Positions 47,289 through 59,100 of a stretch of 64,000 bases of DNA are shown piece by piece. The notes under the pieces were generated by a model, which saw only the letters and a list, made by a program, of their open reading frames with translations, searched no databases and was not told the DNA's origin. Source of the stretch: Larix kaempferi (taxonomy: Eukaryota > Streptophyta > Pinopsida > Pinales > Pinaceae); assembly GCA_027924585.1 (NCBI GenBank), contig BSBM01001664.1:984501-1048500 (forward strand), given 5' to 3'. Position numbers and translations under genes: made by a program. Every line of letters starts with the position of its first letter. Within the stretch, counting starts at the first letter, position 1.

Positions 47289-48122
47289 CTCATCATTGTC
47301 TTCTTGTCTTGGATAAGGGCATTTGGAATCAAAGTGACCAATTCCCCCACAATTGAAGCATTTTAAGGGCAATTTCCCTTTGTACTTACCAGTACCCTTC
47401 TTAATATTTTTAACAAGAAGTGCTTCTTCATCATTAGAGTCTTCTAATTGAATCTTCGTTTTAGATTTCTTAGCTACTTTTGATGCTTTAAAAGTTGCTT
47501 CCTTATTTTGAGAATTATCTTGTCCAATCCCCATCTCATAAGCTATGAGGATCCCATATAGTTCATTCATGGTGAGCTTGTCAATATTTTCTCTATATTC
47601 TAGGGTGGAAATCTTAGGATTGTAAATCTTTGGAAGTGATCTTAGTACTTTTTCAACTATTTCCATTTCTTCCAATTCTTCTCCTAGACCTTGAATTGCA
47701 TTAGCAATTTCATCAATTCTCTCAAAGTATTCTGAAATGTTCTCTTCTTCCCTCATTTTTAGACTTTCAAATTGAGCTTTAAAAGTCTAGAGTTTGGCCC
47801 GTTTTACCTCGGTGTCTCCTTCATAGATGGTATGCAATTTGTCCCAGATCTCCTTCGTTGTTTTGCAATGCATCACCTTGGCAAATACTGCTCAGTTTAA
47901 TCCAGCCAAAATTGCATTAACAGCTTTTGCATTGTATCCAAATTGTTTTATTCCTTCAAGATTTGTGGGAGGATATTTTGGATAGATATACCCTGATTCT
48001 ACCGATAACCAAAATTCTAGTACAATAGACATTATATGACTTCTCATCCTAACACTCCAAAACGCATAATCCTCACCATTGAATAGTGGAACCTTGGAGC
48101 ACATTTTTCCTTGTTGATCCAT
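47289..48122 (-). pseudogene. gag of copia element E2 (3' truncated)
   Basis: The start at 48122 reads MDQQGKMCSKVPLFNGEDY, then FWSVRMRSH, the usual UBN2/DUF4219-type N-terminus of plant copia gag. After two stops (near 47.89 and 47.79 kb) the same protein continues at 47756 with REEENISEYFERIDEIAN and LRSLPKIYN. The knuckle CFNCGGIGHFDSKC is near 47.33 kb. It is cut off by the end of the D LTR at 47288. It is nearly identical to the E gag at 62.68-64.0 kb. Confidence 0.85.
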
Positions 48123-48173
48123 AGTGATAAAAGATCTCTCTTCAAGCGATTAGAATTTAGTGAAGAGACCCGC

Positions 48174-48183
48174 TTGGATACCA
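48174..48183 (-). other. Primer-binding site of E2 (tRNA-iMet type, diverged)
   Basis: The minus strand reads TGGTATCCAAGC two bases after the LTR end CCAACA. Confidence 0.7.
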
Positions 48184-48399
48184 ATTGTTGGAAAATTAAG
48201 TAATATTGAGAGGGCGGGTGAATCAGTATTTAGATATTTCTTCAATTTTTATCACTTTTTAAAACAAAATCAACAATAAAAACAGAACATGGAATTTTAT
48301 CGTGGAAACCCAATTGGGAAAACTACAGACACTTTCTATTACTACAAAATTATATTTACAAGTATTTGCAAGCACCAACTTGTTGGATGCTACAAAACC

Positions 48400-48513
48400 C
48401 AAGATTTTCATCTACAACTAAAGGATGCAATGACACCCAAGATCTTCAGCTACAACTGAAGGATGCAATGACACCCAATATTTTCAGCTACAACTGAATG
48501 AGGCAATGAAATT
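48400..48513. repeat. Three-copy 38-bp tandem repeat in the E LTR
   Basis: Units start at 48400, 48438 and 48476 with CAAGATYTTCAKCTACAACT. They lie in the transcribed U5 part. Confidence 0.85.
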
Positions 48514-48819
48514 TGTTTACCAGTAACAACTAGAAGGAAGCTACGACTTCCTACAAGGTTTTGTAGCATGTCCTTGCGCCTACCAACCACCCTTTAAATA
48601 ACCATGCATTCTCTATTTTATGTACACCTTCTGATTTTCTAAATGAATGTATAGAGACACGCTATTTGAAGGATTAAAGCCTTGTTTATATACCCTCAAT
48701 CGTGCCTCTTCACCTAATAGTCACAATTCTTCATCGTGACCCTTCACAAATAAACTAATTTGAAATTACCTTTATGTTTTATCCCGCGAGATTAACAACG
48801 TGATTATGAAACTATTCGA

Positions 48820-49110
48820 CTTTGCAATCCCAACTCCGACATGTCGACTCCAACTTTCTAATTCATTGATTTACAATATGTCAATATTCACCAACGATTC
48901 TGACTCTATCGTTCTGATTCCGACTGGTCAATTCCGACGTCAAACTCAACTCTGTTGTTTCGAATCCAAATTGTCGATTCTAATGTCAAAATCCGACTCC
49001 GACTTTCTGAATGTGATTCCAACTCGTGACTCTGGTTATGACTAACAATTTTGATTCCAACTCCAACTTGTCGACTACATCTCTGACTCTGACTCAACTG
49101 ACAATCGTCG
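48820..49110. repeat. Degenerate short-period GACTCC/GATTCC repeat in the U3 of the E LTR
   Basis: TCCGACTC, TCCAACTTGTCGAC and TTCCGAC variants recur many times with no fixed spacing, a degenerate hexamer-like array. Confidence 0.55.
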
Positions 49111-49424
49111 ACAAGAGGTCGACTATTTATTTAATTTACAAGGGCTCGACCACTCGACCATTATATAATAGGTTGTCACCGATCGCCAACTGGTCGAATC
49201 TTGACTTAATTTACAAGGACTCGACCATAATACAAAATTTTGTCACCGACTAACTTTGTATGACTATTGAACACCTTTTTGTTTCAACATTTTCGACTAG
49301 TTTTTAAGAGCCAACCAGAATTAAGCATCGCCTAAATATGGCATCGACCATTTACACTGAATTGCTATACTTTTCCTTTGTCATTTGTGAATTTCTTTGA
49401 AATTCATGGCAATCATACTCAACA

Positions 49425-49616
49425 TTCTCCCCCTTTTTCATTGTTGACAACAACTCTTCAAATTTCTCCCCCTTTGACATTAATGACAAAGGATCTCAAA
49501 ACTCCCCCTGTAATCATTTCTCCCCCTGAAAACTATATCCATATTTTTTGTGACAGGGTACAATATTCAGTTAATACTAAGTAAGAGAGATAACCCCCAG
49601 CTTCTTCCTGAGATAA
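49425..49616 (-). other. 3' untranslated region and polypurine tract of copia E
   Basis: Three purine runs of the type AAGGGGGAGAA or CAGGGGGAGA are present on the minus strand. The one at the LTR border is the likely priming site. Confidence 0.7.
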
Positions 49617-51644
49617 TGTAATGACCCATGTTAGGAATTTTATTAAAATGGCAATTTTTCACTTTTTTCCGAATTAGACCTTTGACTAGTTTTGAGCTCT
49701 AGGTCCCCAAATTGCTCCAATTGCTCCCAAATATTCTGAGAAGGTATATGGATGATTTTAGAACATAAATATGTGTTTCAATGATGCTTTTATACCTTTA
49801 AAATACTTCTGCAAATCATCTTTCAATTCTGGCCAATGTAGGGAACTTTACTAGTAATTTCCTTTTGACTAGTATTGGTCTCTAGGTCTCAAATTGACTC
49901 CAAATGCCTTCAAATATTCAAGGAAGGTGTATGAATGATATTAGGACTTGAATATGATGTTGAGGGATGATATATGGACACAAAAATACCTCTTCAAACT
50001 CTATTAATATTATGTACCAAGTATGCAATTTTACTAGTAATTTGGGGTTCAAATCCCCCTGGGGTAAGTATTGAAAATGGCTTCCCAAATGCCTCCAAAC
50101 CCACTCAAATTTCTGAACAGAGGTAGGTTATGTCTCAAGTATGTTATTAAGGTCTCATTTTCATCATTAATTGATTATTATATCTATTCCAACCCTCTCC
50201 CATTCAGCTGCAAAAATCACCAATTCAACCCTTGGGGAAATGGCACTATTTCTTCTCCCAATGCAATTAAACTGAGTAAAAATACTTCAAATGCTCAAGT
50301 AAAGTACATGAAACTTGTAAAATAAATCCATGGCAGTCTATTAATCATAAATGTATCATAGAATCATCCATTCATTCGAAATCATTAGCATTATCATGCT
50401 ATACATCAATGTAGTGGAGAAATGACACTGTTCTTTCATTAAAAATGAGATTTATACATTTCTACTTGGAATTTCGACCTGAAACTTTCTGGATATGAAG
50501 AACAGAGTATTTAATTCATATTAAAAAATAAATTGGGCATGAGAATCTCCCCCAAAGAGTACAATATCTCACCAAAAACGCCCTCCCTCAAGGATCAAGA
50601 ATATGCCATCAAAACTGGAAATGGTTGAGAGAATGTGCTGCAATAGAAGAAACCATGAGCTGCCTTGTAGCTTACACTTGAAAATAAATACTCCATTAAA
50701 GCTCCAAATGAAAGTTCTGAATGTCCTTTCCAATTACCAACTTGGATGGGAATCTTTCACCCTCGAAATTGGCTAAGGCAAGAAACTAGTCATCCACTAG
50801 CTCTCCCTCTACACAGATGCAATTGCAAATTCTAAAAATGATCAAAAGTTGGTTTCATTATTTTTTCTTGAAATTTATAAAGTTATAATGTCCTCCATGG
50901 GTCAAATTCCTTCCAATATACTCATGCCAACTCAAGTTGGGAAGAGATTCCAAAGAATGCCACTTGTACAACAATTGCTAGCCTCCCACTTCCACCAAAT
51001 CACATGTGGAAGCATCTTAGCTGCCATAACACCCTTTAGCACCCTCTTGGAGTCTATGTTTATCCATGACATGTGACATATGTCATATGTCAGCCTCCAG
51101 GTCTTATTTGTGTCATAGGTGTCATAGCATCTTCATCATTGTTGTCAAAGAGCTAGGGAATCTAGCCCAAGTGTCTCACTAGCTCCAAATTGCCTCTTCC
51201 TCTTCCATGGGAGTTACTCTTCCTCTATATTTCGACCTTATTGACTCATGACAAGTATTATTGACCTTATAACTCATCCCAAGAACATTAGGCTTCCCAT
51301 GGATTCGAAATTGCAAGAAGAGGATGCCGTGTGGCACATAAATTCTAGCTTGGGTGGGTCCCACTTCCTCCATGTGTCTTCATGATCAAATGCCACTTTG
51401 ATTTTCACTTGTCTATATTTATTTATCTCCTTTATTAAATATTTATTCCATCTTAATTTTCCAACATCATTTATTATCCCCATTATTCCAAATCCCAAAG
51501 CTTCCACCCCAAACCTAGGAAACTAGTAATTTTCCTCCTTGGAAATTATTTGACCCTTAACATCAATTTGAGAAACTCTAATGAATATGGCCAATGTGAT
51601 TAGGTTATTGTGACCCAATGCCAAATTTAGGACATGACAGATAA
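49612..51644 (-). mobile_element. Solo LTR (49617-51639, 2,023 bp) of an F-related family, GATAA duplications
   Basis: It is inverted relative to F. The low end TGTAATGACCC...TTTTATTAAAATG matches the reverse complement of the F LTR end, and the high end GGACATGACA matches the inverted F LTR start. A central block (TGGATGGGAATCTTTCACCC, 50741-50760) is nearly the same as in F. GATAA is at 49612-49616 and 51640-51644. The insertion split the end of the E pol from its 3' untranslated region. Confidence 0.9.
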
Positions 51645-52329
51645 GCAAAAGACACTCCAGTTAGTGGCTTAGTAAAGATGTCTGCAATTTGTTCCTTTGT
51701 ATCAGCATACTCCAACTTGACAACATTTTGTGACACTTGTTCTCTTAGAAAATGATATTTTATTGGAATGTGCTTGGTCTTGGAGTGCATAATTAGATTC
51801 TTGGATATGTTTATAGCACTCATATTGTCACAGTGTATCACAATTGGGTCCTCATATTTCATAAGTAGATCTTCTAATGTTTGTTTCATCCAGATGACTT
51901 GAGTCCAACATGATGCAGAAGGAATATACTCATCTTTTGTTGTAGAAAGTGAAATGGAGGACTTCTTTTTACTTAGCCACGATACCAAGCAATATCGCAA
52001 GTAAAATGTTGATCCACTGGTGCTCTTTCTATCATCAATACTTCCTTCCCAATTTGCATCAGTAAATCCCTTTAAAGTGAAGTCATTTCCTTTTGGATAC
52101 CATAAACCATACTCCATAGTTCCTTTCAGATATTTAAGAATTATTTTTACTGTTTCCACATGTGTTTCTTTGGGGGCTGATTGGAATCTTGCGACCAAAC
52201 TTATGGAATGCATCACATCTAGTCTTGTAGTTGTTACATATAGAAAACAACCAATCATTGACCTATACATGGTATGATCTACCTCCAAAGACTCATCATC
52301 CTTGCTTAATTTACAACCAGTGACCATAG
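51645..52329 (-). pseudogene. Copia E RNase H domain
   Basis: The open frame 52327-51605 (its last codons already lie in the solo LTR) has YRSMIGCFLYVTTTRLDV, FTDANWEGS (Asp), LSTTKDEYI (Glu), IHCDNMSAI (Asp) and RTKHI-like KTKHIPIKYHFLRE, then ADIFTKPL. This is the standard C-terminal RNase H of plant Ty1/copia pol. It would degrade the RNA template. It is separated from the RT by a stop near 52.33 kb. Confidence 0.85.
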
Positions 52330-53074
52330 GAGTACTAACAGGTTTTGAGTCTTCATTTTAAACCTTTTCAACATATATTTGATATACTTGGTTTGAGAGA
52401 TGAAGATACCTTTTTCTGATTGAGATACTTTTAAGCCAAGGAAGAATCTCAGTTCACCCAACATTGACATTTAAAACTCCTTCTTCATTTCTGAAGCAAA
52501 CTTTACACTCAAAATTTTTAGATCACTTCTAAATATGATATCATATACATAGACAACAACAATGATCATATTTTTGTTTTCAAACTTTATGTAGAGATTA
52601 CTGTTGGTGGCCCCTCTTCTGTATCCAATCATTATTTTTGCTAGATTCTGCAAAAAAAATTGGCTCAACTAACGAGATTAATGATTTTTCTGGAAACATC
52701 AGTCTTCTTCTTGTACTGACTCTTGCATCCTTGTCACCTATGATTAGAGTTTCAAGATGATTCTTTTGAATTCTTCTAAATGGATTTCTTGTATCAGATC
52801 TAGGAGAGTATTCATCTTCACTTTCATGTGTTTCTTCATCTTCTTTTTCTTGTTCTAAAACCTCCTGCTTTTGAGAATCTCCATCTTTCTCTTTTTCTTT
52901 TAAAAGATCCTCCTTTTGAGAATCTTCATCTTTCTCTTCACCATCAGTTCCTTCATCATCGTCATTTTCTTGAATTTTATTTTTTCTTGGTTTAGTGTTA
53001 TCAACAATTACACTTGCACTTTCTATGATCTTGTGTGACCTTAGATTGTAACATCTGTACGCATTTTTGGTGGA
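52330..53074 (-). pseudogene. Copia E linker and reverse transcriptase remnant
   Basis: 53074-52680 is an acidic Glu/Lys/Ser-rich linker. The RT begins only at about 52668 with YRRGATNSNLYIKF and then VVYVYDIIFRSD, where the catalytic pair reads Tyr-Asp instead of Asp-Asp. LRFFLGLKVSQSEKGIFI and QTKYIKYML follow. The whole N-terminal half of RT (fingers and first catalytic Asp) is missing between 52668 and 52680, so a deletion has removed roughly 500 bases or more. Confidence 0.75.
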
Positions 53075-54338
53075 TTAATATCCAAGAAATATTCTCTCAT
53101 TTGTCCTGGAGTCAAATTTTCCAAGATCATCATCATCTCTCTTTATGTAGCACTTACTTCCAAAGACTCTAAAGTACTTGACTGATGTTGGTCTTCCAAG
53201 CCATAGCTTGTAAAGAGTTTTATCATTATTTACTCTGATCTTTCCTCTGTTTTGTATATAAACAGTTGTATATATTGCTTCTCTCCGATAGCTATCTGGA
53301 AGTTTAGCTTCATTAAGCATGGTTCTGGATGCTTCTTGAACTGTCTTGTTCTTTCTCTCAAAAAATCCATTTTGCTGAGGAGTTTTTGGGGATGAAAATT
53401 CTCTTTTGATTCCATGAGTTTCACAAAATTCATTGAATTCATTTGTGGTAAACTCACCACCATTATCTGACCTTAGACATTAATTTTGAGATTTGTTTCA
53501 TTCTCAACTAGTGCTTTAAAAGCTTTAAAATTCACAAAGGATTCTTATTTTTCCTTGAGGAATGTCACCCAAGTCATCCTTGTATGATCATCAATCAATA
53601 ACATGAAATAACTCTCACCTTTCATGCATTTAGTCCTTGTAGGTACACAAAGATCAGTGTGAATTATTTCCAATGGTTGTGATGTTGTATGCTCTTCAAT
53701 CTTGAAGATTTCTTTTGTTTGTTTCCCATGAAGACAATTTCTACAAACATAGTTTGGAGGTTTTATGATCTTTTGCAAGTTTCTTACGGCTCCCTTCTTA
53801 CTTACTTTTACAGGATTGTCAAAGTTCAAGTGCCCCATCCTTCTATGCCACAACATACTTTCATCAGTCTAACTCATGTAACATTGTTCTTCATTTTCTA
53901 GGATGTATACATTGCTTGGAGTTCTCACAGCAGTCCCAATAAGTTTTCTTGAATTTTTCCTTTTGATTTCACATTTCTTGGAGTCAAATATGCAAATGTT
54001 CCCTTGATCACATGTTTGACTCACACTTAGGAGATTAGGTTTTAAGTTTTCTACTAGCAGAACATTTTTTGCTTTAACCTTGTTTCTAAGAGCCATTGTA
54101 CCCTTCCCAATTATTTTAGAAGATAAATTATCTTCAAATATGACTTTTCCTTTTTTATCTCGTTTTAGACTTATGAAATTGCTTGGGTCTCCTGTCATGT
54201 GCTTTGAACATCCACTGTCCACATGCCATAGATTTTTCTTTTATGTGGCACATATAGCTATTGAACATTTTTCTTTCACATCTTCTATCTTTTTCCAAGA
54301 CTTTCTTTGCTCCTTGTCTTTAGTTGTGGCTCCTTTTT
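53075..54338 (-). pseudogene. Copia E protease end, GAG-pre-integrase and integrase
   Basis: Near 54.23 kb is DSGCSKHMTGD (protease active site Asp-Ser-Gly). PNLLSVSQTCDQG follows. The integrase zinc region has WHRRMGHLN and CRNCLHGKQT. The core has IIHTDLCVP (Asp) and, after frame breaks, an SDN-type second Asp near 53.47 kb and a Glu-containing helix near 53.37 kb. The end has FRVFGSKCYIKR and FLGY (53320-53075). Three frames are used, with stops at 53.86, 53.54 and 53.46 kb. Confidence 0.8.
54334..54338. repeat. Target-site duplication of F, low side (TTTTT)
   Basis: TTTTT here and at 62677-62681 flank F. The word is of low complexity but exactly at both LTR borders. Confidence 0.7.
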
Positions 54339-56108
54339 TGTAATGTCCCCATTCAAATAAGTGCATAGTAAGACAATCCCATCAATCCTACTAGTTTCCT
54401 AGGTTGGATGGGCACATGTGGGATGGTAATAAAGAAACTAATAAATGATATTTAGACATTAGAAGGGTTCAAGCATTTAATAAATATGATGAATAAATAA
54501 ATTCAAGAGAAATTCTAGGTGGCAAGTGGTTTTGGAGACATATGGAGGTGGTGGGACCCACACTAGCTTGATTTTTCAATGACACATGGTAGCTCTCTCT
54601 TGCCAATTCGAATTCATGGGAAGGTGAACACTCTTGGGTGAATTGGTAAGTCATAACACATGGCATTGAGCATATTAGGTCGAAATGGGAAGGAATAGTA
54701 ACCTCCATGGGAGAGGAAGAGTCAAATTGGAGACTAGTGGACACATGGGCTAGATTCCCTAGTTTTATGACAACAATAATGAAGCATCTATAACATTTTA
54801 TGACAAAATTCAGACATGAATTCTTACACCTGACCATTATGACATGTCAGCCCCAAAAATAGGCTCAAGAAGGCGCTCATGGAGTTGGAGGAATCTAAAG
54901 AGACTCAAATTCGAATTTGGGAGAAGATGGAAGGTTGGAACTAAGAGACAAGTGGCAAATGAGGAATATTTTCTAAATGGAAAATTATTGAATCTATTGA
55001 GAGGATTTTGACCCCTTGAAGGATAATGTTGGTTATAAAATGTAGAAATCAAGTATGAGAATGGCTTTTGATGATTTGAGAAAAATTGCATTTGTGAAGA
55101 GAGAGCTAGTGGATGACTAGTTTCTTGCCTTAGCCAATTTCGAGGGTGAAAGATTCCCATCCAAGTTGGTGTTTGGAGAGGCCACTCAGGTATTTCATGG
55201 TGCTTTAATGGAGTTTGTATTTGCAGGTAGCAGCTACAGGAAGTTTCATGGTTTGGTTTAGTGCAGCACTTTCTCTCCACCGTTTCCAGTTTTGAAGGCA
55301 TATTCATGCTCCTTGAGGGAGGGCGTTTTTGGTGAGCACTTGTGCTTCTTGAGAGAGATTTTAATTATATATTTATGATTGTAATAGCTTCATATCCTCT
55401 TTTATTCATATTCAGAAAGTCTCAGGTCGAAATACCCACTGGTTGTATGAAAAACTATTGGTTAATGAGCAAACAATGTCCATTTCCCCAATGCATTGAT
55501 GTATGACACTATAATGTTGATTATTTCGAATGGATGGATGATTATCTGATATATTTGTGATAAATATACTGCCATGGATGTATTCTACAAGTTTCATGTA
55601 CTGTACTTGAGAATTTGAAGCATTTTTACTCAGTTTAGTTGTATTGGGAGGTGAAATAGTGCCATTTCCCCAAGGGTCGAATTGGGGGTTTTTGCTGTTG
55701 AATGTGAGAGAGTTAGAACAGTATTAAAAATCAAGTAATGGTGCATATGAGACCTTAATAACATACTTAACACATTATATACCTCTTTTCATAAATTTGT
55801 GGGAGTTTGGAGGCATTTGGAAGTCCATTTGCAGTGTTACCCGAGGGAGATTTGATGCACAAATTACTAGTCAAAATTACATATATTGATCAAAATACAA
55901 ATCAAGTTTGCAGCAGTATTTGGAGGGCCATAAAACATCCCTGAACCTTATATTCAAGTCTAAATACCATTCATACATTCCTACAGAATATTTGGGAGCA
56001 TTTGGGTTGATTTGGAGGTCAAAACAGTAAAACTAGTCAAAGGTCGAAATTGGGAAAAAAAAGTGTAAAATTGGGCATTTTAATAAAATTTGAAAAAGGG
56101 ATATTACA
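54339..56108 (+). repeat. 5' LTR of element F (1,770 bp)
   Basis: It starts TGTAATGTCCCC and ends GGGATATTACA. A TATA-like TATAAAA is at 55034-55040 (61603-61609 in the 3' LTR). Two antisense open frames in it (54469-54837, 54837-55307) are not genes: they recur in the 3' LTR only because it is a copy, and one is broken there. Confidence 0.9.
55034..55040 (+). promoter_or_regulatory. Candidate TATA box of the F LTR
   Basis: TATAAAA after GTTGGT is kept in both LTRs. Confidence 0.45.
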
Positions 56109-56110
56109 AG

Positions 56111-56122
56111 TGGTATCAGAGC
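56111..56122 (+). other. Primer-binding site of element F
   Basis: TGGTATCAGAGC, a perfect plant tRNA-iMet-type site, lies two bases after the LTR. Confidence 0.9.
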
Positions 56123-56138
56123 ATGGTCTTGGCACCTA

Positions 56139-59100
56139 ATGGTATTAACAAGAATCCAAACAAATAAAACACCACCCTTTGAATCAGTAGTTGAAGAATT
56201 TTTGGTTGAAGAAGAGATAGTAGCAGAAAAAGAGTTTTTTTCTAAAACAATGGGTAGAGAGGAGGAGGAAAAATTAAGACATAAGGAGGAATTTATTGAA
56301 GCCTTAAAACCATGTTTTGAAGGACTTACCATGGTTATGCTAGATATGAATAAACAAATGATGAAAGGTTTCGAATTGTTGGGTAGCCAACTTTCAGGCA
56401 AAGGGATGATAGGAGATAATAGTGGTTCACACTCAGAGGAAAAGATGAAAGGGAATGAGCATATTTTCTCAATTACAGGACCTCATAATAGACCTGATGA
56501 ATTTCAAAGCACACAAAGGCATACTGCACCTAAATTTCTCACACCCAAAGAAGAGCCCAATCTTGAATTGGATTACAAGAAACTAGTAAATGATTGGAAT
56601 GATTTGAATGAAGAGTGTAAAAGAGGTGTACCACTCAGTGACTACATTGATGCTATGCAAAAGATTAAAATGAAGGGAGACAATAGGAGTCCATTCCAAA
56701 ACAAAGAATTGAATAGTGCTATTGGAAAAATGTCACTTCCTACTTTTGATGGTTCTTCTCAAAATTCTGCTAACACTTGGGTGCAAAAATTGGATGTATA
56801 TTTTCAGTTGAATCCTATGTTGGAAGAGGATGCATTAAAAATGGCCATTTTGCATTTGGAAGGAGATGCCAATGAATGGTGGTTTCATGGGCTGAAAACC
56901 TTGTGTCATAATCAGGTTAAAACATATGGAGAATTTGTTGACAGGGTACAAGAAAGATTTGAACAAAAAGATCCAGAATTGCCTTTCAAAGAACTAACTC
57001 AATTGAAGCAAACTGGGTCCCCTACCGAATATATGTTGGACTTTCAAAAATTATCAGTCAAGGTAGATGATGTATCTATGGGAAGATTAGTATTGCTGTT
57101 CACTGAAGGTTTGGCTGAACCCTTAAGAGGTTTGGTCAAATCCCACAAGCCAACTACATTAAAAGATGCAATGAGCTTGACTAGGGATCTCCAAAATGTG
57201 CTTCCTAGAACGAGATTTCCTCCTAAGCCTAGCTATAAATTTGAAAAGAAACCTTGGCAAAGGGATGGATATGATAAGAAACCTTGGCAAAGAGAGTCAT
57301 TTGAGAGGAATAAAAAAGAGGGACTAAACAGGGATGAACTTAGAAAAAAGAAACTATGCTTCACATGCTTCCAACCATAGACACCGGGGCACAAATGTAC
57401 CAAAGGAAAGGCTCAATACATAGAAGTATTTTCTGATAATGAGGGGTATGATGGGGGCATGGATGAAGATGGACATATTTCAGATCAAGAAGAGGCATAT
57501 GAGACAGCAGTAGAAGAGGAAAGACAAGAAGAAAATCAGCCTTCACCGGACAAAGCAAGAATGGCAGTGCTTTCAGCAGTACCTCGCTATCATACTATCC
57601 GATACAAAGGTGTGGTACAAGGACAAAGAAATTCAGTTTTGGTAGATGGAGGAGCCACTCATAACTTCATTGATGCAGAGATGGTAGAGAAAAGAAAGAT
57701 ACCTATTGAACCATTTGATGGCTTCACAGTTGTCATTCCCGGTCACAACACAATGCAATGCAAAACATGGGTTCCAAAGCTGCAAGTCACCGTAGGTAAC
57801 TATACTTTTGTTGATAGTTTTTATGTGGTTGATGTTGCTGATACTAATGTGGTTTTGGGAGTTCAATGGTTGTATTCAATAGGAGAGCATACAGTAAATT
57901 ATGAAATTCCCGAAATGAAATTCCAAGATTCAAAAGGAGTACAAAGAGTTGTGAGAGGGCAACACACTTATCCAAATCAAGTAGTGACTTGCAATAGCAT
58001 GAGATCTATATTGAGGCATGGGGATATAGAATGGGCTGCTGAATGTCATATAACATCTCCCAAGCCAACTATAAATATTGTCAAACACCCAAAGGAGATA
58101 GAGAGACTTTTGCAAAAATATGAAAAGGTTTTTAAAGACCTTCCACATGGTAGGCCACCAGATAGGGGGGTTGAGCACAGTATTGTTTTGGAGGAGGGTA
58201 CTTCACCCATTCAGATACCACCTTATAGACATCCTAAAAGGTTTAGAGATGATATTGAAAAAGCTATCCAAGAACTCCTAGAGTTGGGGCTCATTAGACC
58301 AAACTCTAGCCCTTATGCTTCTTCAGTAGTGCTAGCGAAGAAAAAAGATGGAACATTGAGAATGTGCATAGATTTTAGAGCCTTGAACAAAAAGATTATC
58401 AAGAATAGGTATCCTATTCCTAGGATTGATGAGCTCATGGATGAGCTACATGGGGCCAAATACTTTTCAAAAATTGACCTTAGATCAAGGTATCACCAAA
58501 TTCGAATGAAAGATGAAGATGTGCAAAAGACCGCTTTTCGATGTCATTTTGGCCACTTTGAATTTCTTGTCATGCCTTTTGGGTTAACTAATGCTCCAGC
58601 CACCTTTCAAGAATGTATGAATAGGATATTTTGCAAGCAACTAAGAAGGTTTGTTTTGGTTTTCTTTGATGATATTCTCATTTACAGTAAAACATGGGAA
58701 GAGCATTTGCAACAGTTAGAGATTGTGTTGAAAATCTTGCAAGAAGAGTCCTTATTTGCTAAATTATCAAAATGTGAGTTTGGGATGAAAGAACTACTGT
58801 ATCTTGGGCACATTATTGGGCAAGAAGGAGTGAAGGTACACATGGAAAAAATCAGGGCTATCTTGGAATGGCCATCACCAAAAAATATTACCGAATTGAG
58901 AGGCTTTATTGGCATATGCACCTACTACAGAAAATTTGTGAAAGGGTTCTCCAAGTTGACTTCTCCACTCACTGATTTGACTAAGAAGGATGCTTTCAAG
59001 TGGGATGAAGAGGCTGAAAAAGCATTCCAAAAAATGAAAGAGGTAATGAGTAGTTGTCCCATACTTGCACTTCCTGATTTTACTAAACCTTTTGTTGTGG

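Larger units (their letters stand above)
48186..49424 (-). repeat. Copia LTR shared by tandem elements E and E2 (1,239 bp)
   Basis: The minus strand starts TGTTGAGTATGATTGCC and ends AATTTTCCAACA. A polypurine tract lies before it (AAAGGGGGAGAA at about 49425-49436) and a primer site plus gag lie after it. So it serves as 3' LTR of E and 5' LTR of E2. A TATA (TATATAAAC, minus) is at 48685-48694. Confidence 0.8.

Noticed and set aside
54469-55307. Antisense open frames of 122 and 156 codons in the F LTR, seen again at 61038-61870
   Set aside because: Recurrence is explained by LTR identity. The longer one is broken in the 3' LTR, and no motif is present.
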